Shown here: piece after piece, positions 31,886-45,568 of the stretch
Numbering within the stretch: position 1 is the first letter of the stretch
Layout: each line of letters starts with the position of its first letter
From: Mastigamoeba balamuthi
Lineage: Eukaryota; Evosea; Mastigamoebida; Mastigamoebidae
Assembly (NCBI GenBank): GCA_902651635.1
Contig: CACRSC010000029.1
Span: 201,022 to 265,021, forward strand
Direction: 5' to 3'
Length of the DNA: 64,000 bases
The notes under the pieces: generated by a model
Seen by the model: the letters and a program-made list of their open reading frames with translations, nothing else
The model's database searches: none
What the model was told of the DNA's origin: nothing
Translations under genes and position numbers: made by a program

Positions 31886-32690
31886 TTTCAAGGTGTTGAT
31901 GATGTCAATGATGACGTTATTTGCTTTTTTGTGTCCTGACTGCACACAGGTTTTCATTCTAAGTGAAATCTTAGGATGGAGGTGAGGGGCTTAATGACTG
32001 CCTGTGCGACCTCAGAGGCCTGAGGTGAGGCAGGACACGTGAGCTGCTGGCCTCCTTTAATTACATGACATTGAAGAAGAAGGCAGCCCAGCCCTGCACG
32101 TTTGAAGACATCAGAGCAGGCATCAAGGATCTGCACATACTCAATGCCGCCATGTTCTGTGAACTGATTAACTGGTGGGTCCCTTCTCTCTTCATTGTCT
32201 GTTTTAAAACACTATAACATTTGTGTTATAGAGCAGTGGACAAAGGTCAACTACACCCTGCTATACAAGGACCACCCTGAGTGCTTCAATGAGTCATAAG
32301 TGCCCCCTGTCCTTATATTTTGGTAACTAACACTTATACAGAAGGGGCAGGACGAGCTCAGCCTGTGCAGAGTCCCCATGCATGACAAGGACCAAGAGAC
32401 CCAGACACAGCATGACCTGCACCAGCTCTCAGACTGTTCTCGAGACCTTGGACCTGATGGACAAGACCACACCTAATGCTGAGACTGGACTGCTGCAGCT
32501 GCTCCTGTGCCTGCTTCTGCAGCAGCAGGGTCCCACACCACACACTGAATTTCCCTTTCTGTTCATTATGAACAGACTCTCCCCCCAGATTGAAGCTGCC
32601 TGCTCTCTCTCTCATAATGACACCAAAAACAATGATTCATCGATTCAATTTCATTTCATATGTATTGCAATTGATTCAGGGAGGGGAACA
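31886..32690. other. Spacer between satellite arrays
   Basis: Less AT-rich than the surroundings, with short coding-like pieces in several frames (for example QHDLHQLSDCSRDLGPDGQD near 32410), but no start, intron pattern or family can be assigned. It may be an eroded gene. Confidence 0.3.
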
Positions 32691-32694
32691 GCCT

Positions 32695-33070
32695 AGCTGT
32701 AGTGAACGGTTCCGCTACATACTGTAGCGGACCCTGCATAGCAGCGTGTAGCAGCAGATGTGTAGCAGTGAGTAGCAGATGGTAGAACTACGCGCCGCTA
32801 CACTCTCTGCTACACAGTGTAGCAGACCCTGCATAGCGACGTGTAGCGGAGAGTGTGTAGCAGTGTGTAGTGAATGGTAGAACTATGCACCTGCATAGCG
32901 GTGTGTAGCAGATGGTAGAACTACACACCGCTACGCACCCTCCGCTATGCACTGTAGAGGACCTTATGTAGCGGTGCATAGCGAAGGCCTGCGTAGCGGT
33001 GCGTAGTTCAACCATTCGCTACACACCGCTATGCAAGCCTCTGCTATGCGCTGCAACATGCTTGACGTGT
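32695..33070. repeat. Satellite array C, GTAGCGG/CCGCTAC-type
   Basis: The same vocabulary as arrays A and B (TGTAGCGGACC, CCGCTACACACTG, GCATAGCGG) but with irregular spacing and several inverted joins. TGTAGCGGTG-type units around 32970-33010 are the least decayed. Confidence 0.8.
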
Positions 33071-33231
33071 AGTAAGTCAAACCCTTATTCTCTTACTGTG
33101 TTAATTTACTGAATCAGAAATGAGTTGAGGTAACTCTCTGTGGAGTTTTACCAGAAGTTAGTTAACACAATGTCCTCTCATTTACAGGTAGTAATGAGTG
33201 AAACATATGATATTAATAGGGAATAGTTAGT

Positions 33232-33453
33232 ATGATTTCTACTATACTAGCTGCTCTACAATTTCTGTCCTTGACAGCTCTTGCAGCCCTTGTGATTGCT
33301 GCTCTGGTTGCTACTTATGCACTAGGAGCAATTCAGACCAGAAATCAGTCTTCAGTGGTTGCTTGTAAGTCCTTGTCAGAGGCATTTCAGGATTTAGTGA
33401 ATTGTTTTAGTAGATCACTTTTTAGGGGTTTGGGTGAAGACACTTCTGAATAA
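33232..33453 (+). CDS. Possible small membrane protein, 73 aa
   Basis: ATG-started frame with one strong hydrophobic helix (residues about 2-31: STILAALQFLSLTALAALVI, then AALVATYALG), then a polar tail ending RGLGEDTSE. It lies in the AT-rich island next to satellite DNA and has no relative that I recognise. Composition is coherent, but chance is possible. Confidence 0.25.
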   Translation: MISTILAALQFLSLTALAALVIAALVATYALGAIQTRNQSSVVACKSLSEAFQDLVNCFSRSLFRGLGEDTSE

Positions 33454-34177
33454 CATGAAATCAGCACCACAATTCTACCAATGACATGTTATGTGGGCAG
33501 CAGTGGGAAAGCACACAATTCATACAATGAAAGCAGCACAAGCAGGACAGTCTGGAGGGAGATCATTACCCCTGTGTGATGCAGAGCACACAGGATGGAG
33601 CTCTTTGTATGTTACACAAAGTAAGGTCTCGCCCAGAGAGTACAGAGTGGTTTTTCCGGGTGGGTTGAGTGCAGGAAAAAAGGGGTTAAGTACAAAAAAA
33701 TGAAAACAACTGTATCACGAGATTCCCACTGTGCTGATCTTTTTATGTGAAATTGAAGCTGAGATGGGTCGATGCCTGGCAAAGACCAAAGTGCTTTGCA
33801 CGAAAACCTGTGTGATGCACCCTGGCATCGCGACTCACAGTCACAGTTCAGGGGCAACAGCTCAGCATCCCGATGCGGACATCTGATAGAGATGGACGAC
33901 ATACCTGCCACCATCCGCAACATAGGCCTACCGCATCAGTTCAGACAGTGATTCGGTGAGCCCGGAGGCGCTGTAGGTGAAGAATCTGGGACCACAGGGA
34001 GCATAAGAGCAGACAGGAGACACCACAGCGCAGTGAATAAACGAGTGCCTCTGTGTTAAGGGACACACACCAGCACTCGGGCAACCAACCCCAACCTCAC
34101 ACCGCAGCGATGGCCTCAGAGCATCAGGTCAAAGTCGAAGAAAGGCAAGGGCGCGAACGCGGGCCGTCCAGAGAACT
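33454..34177. other. Island end and 3' flank of RPL12
   Basis: Non-coding stretch where the base composition returns to GC-rich near 34.05 kb. It contains an A run around 33705 and no identified gene. The last part is the 3' flank of the minus-strand RPL12 gene. Confidence 0.4.
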
Positions 34178-34892
34178 TCAGTTCTCGGGAACCGAGATCT
34201 CGCCGTTGTCGATGGCGGCCTGGACGTCAGCGGGAGTCCTGCCGTCGACCATGCAGCCGACCGAGCAGCACGTGCCGAGCATCTCCTTGCACACGCCGGC
34301 CAGGTTCTTGGCCATCGAGCGATCGCGCATGATGCGCGCGATGCGGATGATGTCCGTGAACGCGACGCTGCCGTTGTGCTTGACTGCGGTGGAGAGATAT
34401 CGTAAGATATCGCGAAGATAGAGAAATCGCGGGGAAGAGATATTTCGGGGGAGAATGGCGCACTGTTCTTCTCCTTCTTCTTGTCGCGGACGGGCTCCTT
34501 CAGCGCCTGGATGACCAGGGACGAGGCGCTGGGCATGACCTCGACGGTGGCCTGGCGGTTCTGGACGATGAGCTTGCAGGTGACGCGCAGGCCCTTCCAG
34601 TCCTGAGTGGCCTTGGCGATGTCGTCGCCGATCTTCTTGGGGTTCAGACCCAGAGGACCGACCTTGGGGGCCAGAGTGGCCGAGGCGGCGGCCTCACCAC
34701 CGATGACCTTGACCAGGACTGCGTCGCGCGAGCAGCAGCGATGGGGACGGAGGGAGGAGAGGAGGAGGGGTTGGTCAGATATTATTCGCGTAGATTTTTA
34801 GCGCCGCCGCGCGGGCACGGCAGTGGGGGAGCGAAAGGGAGGGGCCGTCACGCACTCTCCTTCTTCTCGTTGGGGTCGAACTTCGGAGGCAT
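34178..34892 (-). CDS. RPL12: 60S ribosomal protein L12 (uL11)
   Basis: Exons 34892-34856, 34718-34464 and 34383-34178 join in phase to 165 residues, the exact length of human RPL12. The protein begins [20 protein letters not shown] and continues [80 protein letters not shown] and [18 protein letters not shown], all diagnostic. It binds the GTPase-centre rRNA of the large subunit and helps form the stalk base. Both donors are GTGCG-type. The second intron contains several GATATCG and GAGATA repeats. It borders the AT-rich island. Confidence 0.98.
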
Positions 34893-35102
34893 TGCTGGGT
34901 GTGGATGATTTCACGTGGAAACCGACCAAGTGTAGGGGACAGATGCACCTCACAAAGCCTCTGAAAGAAAAGGCGGGACCGGGGGCGGGGGACCGAAAAA
35001 AACCGGGGCCCCCGCGCACCCATTGCGTCAGAGTTGACATCAACAATATAAACAAAAACAAAAAATCTTCCTAAAGGAAAATATCGCCTGTGTTGCTGTC
35101 TT

Positions 35103-38100
35103 TCAGAACCTGCGCAGTACGCGACCTCTCGGGGCCGCCGCTGCAGCACTGGCCGCTGGGGCTGCAGACCGCGCAGACCTCGCGGGCCCGGTGGATATCA
35201 CCGGTGCTCGGCACCTGCCCGCTGCCGTTGCCGCCTGCACGCCCGCGGCCGCAGTCCTCCTGGGCGCTGCCGCTGCTGGCGGCTGTGCCCCGTACTCGCT
35301 GAGCTTCCCCGAGATGAGCTGCCGCAGCAGCTCGAGGTCATGGTCTCGCGACGAGGCCGCGGGCGCCGCTGAGGTTCTGGCGCGCCGAACGGGCGCTACT
35401 GCGCGGCCCGGACTCGACGCCAGACCCGCGGAAAACGCGTCGGGACGTCCGCGGGCCGCGGGCCCCGCCCTCGCGCTCGCCACCTGCTGCTGCACCTGCG
35501 CCCTGGACCTCGCAAACGGTCGCACGGCAGGCCTCTCGGGCTGCTGGTCGTACACGATGTCTTCGTCGTCGAGCTCGTCCTCGTACTCTGCCTCTGCCGC
35601 CTCCGTCGCTGCCACGGCCCCTGCGCGCGCTCGCGGAGGCGGCGCAGCAGAGGCGGGCGGAGGAGCAGCAGGGGGCGCCGAGGGCTGCAGAGCGGGCGAC
35701 GACTGCGCGGAGATGCGCCTGTAGTTCTCGGTGATGCGGGCGGACTTGAGCTGCATGTCCTCCATGATGCGCTTGTACTTGGACATGCTCTTGTCCAGCT
35801 CCGCGGCTATCTCCCTGCGCGCAAGCTCCGCCGCCTCCAGCACCTCGCTCTGCGACTTGGCCAGCTGCTGCCGTATGCTGTCGACGTCCTCCTGCAGGGC
35901 CGGGCACGCTGTCAGCCCAACGCCGACGGCGAGGGGGTCCGCACTATTTCTGGCGGACGCGGCGCAGGGGCGGCAGCCGCCTGGGCGGCACCGCGGGACG
36001 CAGCGGGGGTCCTGAACGAGCCAGAGGCTCTGCTGCGCGCGCCGGGGGTCGAGGCGGAGGACGCGGGCGACTGGGAAAGCTCGGTGCGCGTCAGCGAGGT
36101 GACCTCCTGGTGCAGGTCCTCGAGCGTGTCGTTGAGCTCGGCGCTCTGCGCGTCGATCGACCTGCGCAGCCTGTGCTCCTCCCTCAGCGCCGCGTTCTGC
36201 CTCTGCAGCTCCGCGACCTTCGCCACGGCAGACCCGCACTGCTCCGCCAGCCTCTCGACCTCCGCGCTCAGCCTCGCCGTCTCCCTCTCCGTTGCCTCTT
36301 TGTAGCGCTTCGCTGTGTGAGCAGCAGCGCGGGAGGAGGCGAGTGCGGTGGGACGGGGGCCCGGTGCCTTGATGTCCGCCGTGGTGGCTGAGAGCTCGTC
36401 GGTGAGCTTCTTCCTCGCGGCCTGCGACTCGGCCAGGTCGCCCCTCAGCAGCTCGACGTTGCGCACGGCGTCCTCTCTCTGCTCGAGGGCGTCGGCGAGC
36501 TCGTGCTGGGCCTTCTCGAGCTGCGACAGCGTGTCTGCGCTTGCGGGGGCTCGTTGAGGGCACGCAGCGGCAGAGGGTAGGCCAACCTTCGTGCTGGTTG
36601 AGGAGGTTCTGGTACTCAGTCTTCACCGACTCGAGCTGCGTCCTATGTGCCTCCTCCACCTCCCTGCGCGAGGAGGAAGAAGAAGGCCCCGGAAGTGAAT
36701 CCAAGAGCGGCAGCTCGGCGCTTCGGGCCGGCACCTCTGACGGGCCTTGTGGCTCAGTATTGTCTGCTTCATCTCCTCCACCTGGCCCACAGTCACGCTC
36801 TGCAGTTGCTGCTCCACCAAAGGCCACACACGTCAGGGCACAGGGGCGCTCCAGGGGAGCCCAGCTCCGCGTCGCACTTGCAGCTGCTTGGCGAGGTCCT
36901 CGTATCGGCGGGCGTACGCGGCTTTCTCGGCATCGAGCTGCTTGCTCTGTTCCGCCTGCTCGGCGAGCTTCGTCTGCATGGCGACGAGCTGCGACTCGAC
37001 GACCGTGCGCGCTTCCTGTGCCCTCCGGACCGCCGCCTCCTGCGCAGCGATTTGCTCCTGCGAGGGCCCTCTGCTGTGAGACGTCTGCTCTGTAGCCCCG
37101 CGCCTCCACGCACCTCGAAGATCCTCTTGTCCGACTTGAGGCGCTGCAGCTCCTCGGGCGAGGACATCTTACTGCGAAGCTCGTCCATCTGCGCGCCCAT
37201 CTCGTCGCAGTGCTGCTGCACCCGCGCTGCCTCGGCCAGCGCCGCGTCGCGGTCCGACTCGGACCTCTCTCTCAGAACCCTCTCCTGCTTCAGCTGCTCC
37301 TGCAGCGACTCGAGCTCCTGCAACAACAGCGGGGGGGACCACACGGTGAGCAAGGGGGGCAGGGCACGTGCGGGCGGTCACCATCTGCGCCGAGACAACG
37401 CGGCCCTGGCTCTCGGACAGCGACTGCGTGACCTCCTTGTGCAGCGCCTCGGCCTGGCTGCGCAGCTCTGCCTGCTGCCTTGCAACCTCTGCCCTGAGCG
37501 CTGCGATCTCGTCCGCGGCCTTCCTGGTCTTCTTCTGCTCCTCGGCCAGCAGCTCCTCGGTCTCCTCTGACTTGCTCTGCAGGCGCCCGTGAGACGCAGC
37601 AGCAGAGCAGCAGCTCGCCTGCAGCTGCTGCAGAAGCGAATCCTGCGACTGGGCGGCAGCCTTGAGTGCTTCCTGCTTCTGCGCTTCCAGGCTCTCGATC
37701 TGGCAGGGGAAGACACCCGTCAGAAGGGCGGGCGCAGCAGCGAGAGGTGGGCGACACGCACGATCTTGTCCTTTGACTTGCTCTCCTCGGCTATCCTCTT
37801 GATCTCAAGATCCGCAGCATCCTGGGGGGCCTCGCGGGTCAGTCCCTTCCTCCGCGCGGGCGTGAGCAGTCCGCCCTGCCCACCTTTGCGGTGGAGAGGT
37901 CCGCGTTCTGCTCCTCGAGGCTCTGGCAGGTCTGCTCGAGCTCCCTGCACCTCGCCTGCCCAACGCAGAGCGAGGCCGCCGTCAGCTCGGAGCGGCAACA
38001 GGCAGGAAACCGCACCGCGAGCCCCGCGTCCGGGCTGATCACAGAGGAGTCCAGCACCTGCGACTCCTGCAGCGCGTCCTGCGTCCCCCGCCCCCCACGC

Positions 38101-38529
38101 GAGAGGCGGCCGTCAGATCCGCAGCCACAGAGGAGGCGAGCGCGAGAGCAAAACGTTGCTCACCTGTTTCATCGACTCGAACGTCGCGTGCAGCGACGTC
38201 AGCTGCGCGGCGATGTCCGCCGACGCCACGGCGTGGGCGCTCATGGGCCTCGACGACGCCGACGGCGCTGGCGGCGGCTGCGAGCTGCTGGGCGGCCGCG
38301 AGGCGAACGCGGCGGGCCGCTCCGACGGCGGCAGCAGCGCGCTGATGCTGAACGTCGAGCTCTCGTCGGCGGCGCCCGGGGCCGCGGATGACGTGTTGGC
38401 CGACGACGACGCCCCCGAGGCGGCGCGCGTGCGGTAGCCGCGCGTCAGGCGGAACGAGAGGTCGGCGGCGCTCTGGAACCGGCTGAGCACCTCCGAGGCG
38501 CCGGGGCTCCCTGTTCCCGTTTGCGACAT
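35103..38529 (-). CDS. Large coiled-coil protein, unknown family
   Basis: A gene of roughly ten exons. The N-terminus (MSQTGTGSPGASEVLSRFQS) is Ser/Ala/Pro-rich for about 150 residues. Long heptad-containing segments then follow one another across exons: IESLEAQKQEALKAAAQSQD, TRKAADEIAALRAEVARQQA, LESLQEQLKQERVLRERSES, KQLDAEKAAYARRYEDLAKQ, LEKAQHELADALEQREDAVR, TARLSAEVERLAEQCGSAVA, VDSIRQQLAKSQSEVLEAAE and KSMSKYKRIMEDMQLKSARI. The C-terminal 200 residues are Ala/Pro/Arg-rich with an acidic patch (YEDELDDEDIVYD), ending GRVLRRF. No globular domain is recognised. Given CCDC61 in the same window, a cytoskeletal or centrosomal role is possible but only inferred. It could also be two adjacent genes; a continuous chain of coiled-coil exons is why I keep one. 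Confidence 0.65.
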
Positions 38530-38760
38530 TTCCGACTCGAAAACTCGCAGCAGACCCGCGCAACAGACGGCGGAGAACGGCTTCAAAAATTCAAATGTTC
38601 TGCGCGCGCGCGGCAGGGCGGATTTATTCACGGCGAGATTCACACGGCGCAGATCGGTCTGCGGAGATACCGCGCCTGGTGAATCGGCAATCGCCGATTT
38701 GCTTGCTGCATCCAGTCAAAACACTCGCACCAGACCCGCGAGCGAGCCTCCCGAGAGACG

Positions 38761-41175
<2,415 letters not shown>

Positions 41176-41360
41176 CAACCCTGCGGTGGTAGTTGCTCCG
41201 GCGGCTCGGGTTGCAAGTCAAGAGGGGGAAAAACAACGTTAAACCGCCTTGGGCAAAGAAAGAGTCGTCTCGGGACGTCAACTGAATGGATGGGGGGAGG
41301 CGATGCTACGAAGGCTGCCCGACGAAAAACCGCTGCGCGCAGGGCCAAGGGGGCTCTTCT

Positions 41361-44300
41361 TCACAGCCAGGTCGCGCTCACACGCAGCTTGCGGGCCTTG
41401 GCGAGGTACGTCGCAGCAGCCTCGGGGTTGCGGCGGATGTGCAGCAGGAACGCCGCGTAGTTGGTCGTGTGCGTGATGCTCTCGTGGCCCGGGACCGAGA
41501 GCCCCTTCTGGAACATCAGCTCCGCTCTGTCGTAGTCGTGCCTCACCGTCGCCAGGAACACCGCGTAGTTGTTATATGCTGGTGGCGGGGCGTGGGAATG
41601 AGAGGCGGCGTGAGTGGGGAGGCGGGCTGGGGCTGCCAGGTACCCGCAGTGTTGCAGGGGTCGACCTCGATGGCCTTCTGGTAGAACTTCTCCGCCTCGT
41701 CGAAGTTCTTGCGGTGGTGGCAAAGGAAGTCGGCGTACGTGTAGCAGCAGTTGCTGTGCGTGGAGCACTCTTCGAGGGCGCGCAGGTAGTGCTCCTCGGC
41801 CTCGTCGAGGTGGCCCCACTTGTCCAGCGACACGGCGTACTTGTACAGCGTGTTGCAGTCGTGCGGGTCCGCCTGCAGCGCTCGCGTGTAGCAGTCCGAC
41901 GCCCGCTCGAGCTCGTCGAGCGACGTCAGGCAGTCGGCGAGGTTGCGCAGCGTCACCTTGTTGTCGGGGTTGCCCTCGAGCGCCCGCTGCAGCTGCTGCA
42001 CCGCCAGCGTCAGCAGCCGTTTCCTCTCCTCGGGGTTCCCCGTCATCTTGGCGCGCATCTTGAGCACGAAGCCCGACGAGTGCGCCGCGATGTTCATCTC
42101 CTTGACGCGCTCGCGGATCTCCTTGAGGTCCGTCTCGGTCAGCGGGTGGAAGCAGTCAAAGGCCTTGGGGTTCTCGTTGATCTCCCTCCACGTCGTCCCC
42201 GAGAACCTCAGCCCCAGCATCACCGCGACGCGGTTGAACAGCAGGCACCTGCCGTCTGACAGCCCCAGCCGCTGCGTCGACTGCGCGATCGCCTGGTACA
42301 GGCCCTGCCGCGACGTGTGTATGAACGGCGGGAACTTGGCCGCCGCCGCGGGCGTCAGGGTCTGCGCCCAGTAGTGCGAGCTCGACGGCGACGACCCGAA
42401 GATCAGGTTCAGCTGGTCGATGACGGCCCTGCGGTACGCGCCCTCGCCCGGCTGGCGCAGGTCGCGCATCTTCCTGCGCAGCAGAGCGTTGAGGTCCTCC
42501 TTGATGACGCGCGCCGTCATCTCGATCACCAGGCGCGCGCTCCAGTCCTCGTCGCCCATCTTGGCGACGCACTGGTGCACGGCGCCCAGGTAGCGCACGT
42601 TGATGCCGCTCTCGTGCAGCAGCATGATCAGCGGGTACTCGGCGCGCTTGGCCAGCGGCACGTGTATCAGCCGCTCGGCAAACGACGGCACGACGGCCTG
42701 CAGAAGGTACTGCGTCGCCTCGTCGATCTCGCGGTTGTGCTCGGCGGCCGCGGCCCTCCGTCGCGGGTCCGGGTGGTTCGGCGCGATGAACAGCGAGAAG
42801 GCGTCCGAGCACAGCGGCTTGGGGTACGCGCGGACGAACTCGGGCCGCAGGAGCTGGTAGAGGTGCCCCGACTTGTGGCTCGGCGAGAGGCTCTGCGGCG
42901 GGAACACGCGGCTGAAGTCGACAATGTAGAACTTGCCGTCGAAACCCTGGTGGCCCTCGAGGTCCACCGGCGTGTAGATCATGGTGCCCTCCTCCCCAAT
43001 CTCGTGCGCCTTGATGTTGAGCTTCTTTGCGATCTGCAGGGCGGGCGTGTATGTGTCAGCGCCACATGTGAGCAGCGGGGGCCGTTGTATGGAATGGAAC
43101 AATGGAACGCACTCGCTTGAGTTTCCTCTCGATGTCGGGGTTCGTTACAACAGTCTTGCCTGCGTTCTGGCTGCCGTACACAAGCGTGTCCGTGCTGATG
43201 GGCAGCAGTGTCATCCCGACGATGCTGAAGTGCCAACGGGTCAGTACACATGTGGGTGAAGCTCAGAGAGAGAGAGAGATAAGTCACCGGAAGCCTCTGT
43301 AGTCCACGAGGGCCATCATCGGGAAATTGATGCCGGGCTCCCAGCAGTTGCAGATGTGCACGAGGCTCTTGAGGTCATGGCTGGCCACCTTGGCCGCGGC
43401 CTCGTCGCCACCGAAGATGCCCTTGGAGTCGACGGCGAACTTGAAGAGGATCTTCTGTACGACGTACTTGTCGCCGCCCGCGAAGCCGCAGTTCTCCAGC
43501 GGCTTGATCGTCTTCTGCTCCTTGGGCAGGTACACCTCCGAGATGATGATCCTCGCGTACGTCTTCACCGCGTACGTGAAGTCCTCCGCGAGCCTCGAAA
43601 GCTTCTTGTACGCGTCGAGGCGCTCGTCTGCGCGTTTTGCGCCGCGTCTCAGTCGGTTTCGGTACCCCCCCCCAGCCACCAAAAAGCGATGGTGTACCGT
43701 TGTGCGTGTTGTGGTTGAGGCGGCCTATGCCCTCGACGGCGACTTGGAACTGCCTGTTCCAGTCGAAGTCGGTCGAGGAGGCGTTGCCGATGACGCCCGG
43801 GCTGCAGCTGCGTATCCGCGACATCACGGGCGTCCCCGCGGCGGACCTGCACTCGCCCTCGGAGCCCGGGCCCGGCGTCTGGCAGAACATCGTCGGGTGC
43901 TGGCCCGCCGCCGGCGACCCGCCCTGCTCGCGCCACTGGTCCCTGAACTGCTGCAGCAGCACCGCCGAGGGCACCCCGCTCGACCTCTCGCGCTCGTGGT
44001 GGAACGAGTGCTGCCGCAAGGGCGTCGAGAAGATCCCCGGCTGCGACCTCGCGGCCTGCTCGGGGTTCTGCGGCCTCACCGGCGTCGCAGTCCCGTACTG
44101 CTGCTGCTGCTGCTGCTGCTGTTGCTGCTGCGTTGCCGGCCTGCTGCCGCTGCCGCTGGGGCCCGCGTCGTGCGGAGACGCCCTGTACGGGCTGTAGGGG
44201 TCCGCGACGACAATCATCTGCTGCAGCGCCTGCGAGGTGTGCGGCCTGTCGACCTGCAGCACCGCGGGCCTGTACTGCGCCGCGTGCATCGGCGTCTGCA

Positions 44301-45273
44301 GCTGCAGCTGCTGCAGCTGCAGCGACTGCGACGCCAGCGGCTGCTGCGGGGGCGGGGCGACGACGCCCTGCGTCCTGTAGGGGCTGTAGGGGTCCTCCGG
44401 CACCTGCACCTGCACGACCTGCACGGCCTGCACCGTCGCAGGCGCCGACTGGTGCTTGGCCACCGGCGTGCCCCCCGGCGGCACGTCATACACGTCGTCC
44501 TCGACCTCTATCGTCAGCCGCGCCGCGCTCTGCGCCTTGCGCGCCACGGGGCTCAGCGGCGGGCCCCCGGCCCCCTCGGCCCCCCCGGCGGCGTCCAGGG
44601 GCGTCAGCAGCGGCGGCGGGGGCGCCGGGGGCGACGAGGCGCGCGAGGCGGGCGCCGTGGAGGTCTGCGGCGCGTACTTGAGGGGCTGCGGCCCCGCGTG
44701 GGCCGCCGAGGGCGCGTGGCGGGCCTCTGCGTAGCGCGACTGCAGCTGCGCGTGGGCCGCCATGACCGCCGCCTGCAGGCCGCTCGCCGAGAGCCCCTGC
44801 CCCTCCGCGGCCGCCGACTGCGGCGACGAGCACTTGGACCCGGGCAGCGAGTGCGGCGGGGGCGGGGGCGGTGGCGGTGGCGGGGGGACGCGAGTGGCGA
44901 GGATCTTCTGGCGGCGCTGGTACATGGTGACGCTGTCGGGCTCGCTCTGGATGGCGATGCCCTCGAGGTAGCGCGGCAGGCCCAGGTCGTCCTCGGACGT
45001 GATGCGCAGCAGGCGGTCGCGGCCCGCGCCGCCCTGGAGGCCGCTGGGCGGCGAGAGCGCGTTGGACGAGAGCGAGAGCGACGAGCCCGAGGACGAGAGC
45101 AGCGAGGGGCCCGAGGCCGGCGGCGGCGCCGACGCGCACGGCGCGGGCAGCGGGAGGCCGCCGGCCTGCGGGTAGCCAGACGCGGCGGAGACAGACGAGA
45201 GCGGCGCGAGATTCGGCGAGGCGATGGGCCCGACGGCGGGGCTGGCCATCCAGCTCATGCACCACGACGCCAT
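41361..45273 (-). CDS. CLU-domain protein with TPR repeats and long low-complexity N-terminus
   Basis: Start ATG at 45273 (MASWCMSWMASPAVG). About 520 residues are disordered: a poly-Pro run, a poly-Gln run and two copies of DPYSPYR. Then NASSTDFDWNRQFQVAV leads over an intron into DERLDAYKKLSRLAEDF and the CLU domain: VYLPKEQKTIKPL, QKILFKFAVDSKGIFGGDEA, NFPMMALVDYRGF, GMTLLPISTDTLVYGSQ, GFDGKFYIVDFSRVFPPQSL, YQLLRPEFVRAYPKPL. Compare CLUH (FPLMALIDYRGFR). The C-terminus has several TPRs (TLRNLADCLTSLDELERASD, HLDEAEEHYLRALEECS, AEKFYQKAIEVDP). CLU proteins bind mRNAs for mitochondrial proteins and control mitochondrial spread. TPR-bearing CLU-like proteins of unknown role occur in amoebae. 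The intron after HNTHN and before DERLDA joins in phase. Confidence 0.85.
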
Positions 45274-45455
45274 GGAGCCCGACGACGACGGCCGCTGCTG
45301 CTGCTGCCGCCTGGCGCTCTCCGTGAGGTGATGTCTTTGCCCGGTGATGTCTGTGTAGCGCCGCCGCTGCCGCGCGCACTTCCTCGAGAGAGAGGGGGGT
45401 GGCGTGCGGTGGTTTTCACTCGGCGGAAAGATAGGCAAATCCGGGGAAATATCGG

Positions 45456-45465
45456 GAGAATCTGC
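45456..45465 (-). promoter_or_regulatory. GAGAATCTGC element upstream of the CLU-TPR gene
   Basis: GAGAATCTGC, preceded by GGGGAAATATCGG, about 185 bases upstream of the CLU-TPR start. Same motif family as in other spacers. Confidence 0.35.
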
Positions 45466-45568
45466 TTTCGGGTTTCTTGGAGGTTTCGGGGGGACCTCTC
45501 CCTCTCTCGGTGACGGGCAGGAAAAAAAAGGGTAGTGACGATTCGGCCACGTGTTTCGAACGGGTTTT

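Larger units (their letters stand above)
23404..34050. other. AT-richer, CpG-poor compositional island
   Basis: Between the PX gene and RPL12 the sequence changes visibly. The GC-rich, CpG-loaded flanks give way to mixed sequence with CpG mostly replaced by TG and CA, then return abruptly near 34.05 kb. It contains a decayed FG-GAP fragment, a GH28 gene, a transposase relic and three satellite arrays, and otherwise no convincing gene. It looks like a heterochromatic or methylated island. The GH28 intron uses the same GTGCG donor as genes outside, so the island probably belongs to the same genome. Confidence 0.75.

Noticed and set aside
23404-34050. The island as foreign contamination or a misassembled contig
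   Set aside because: The GH28 intron inside it uses the GTGCG donor typical of genes outside, and the edges show no N-run. Contamination is not excluded without read coverage, but it is not the simplest reading.
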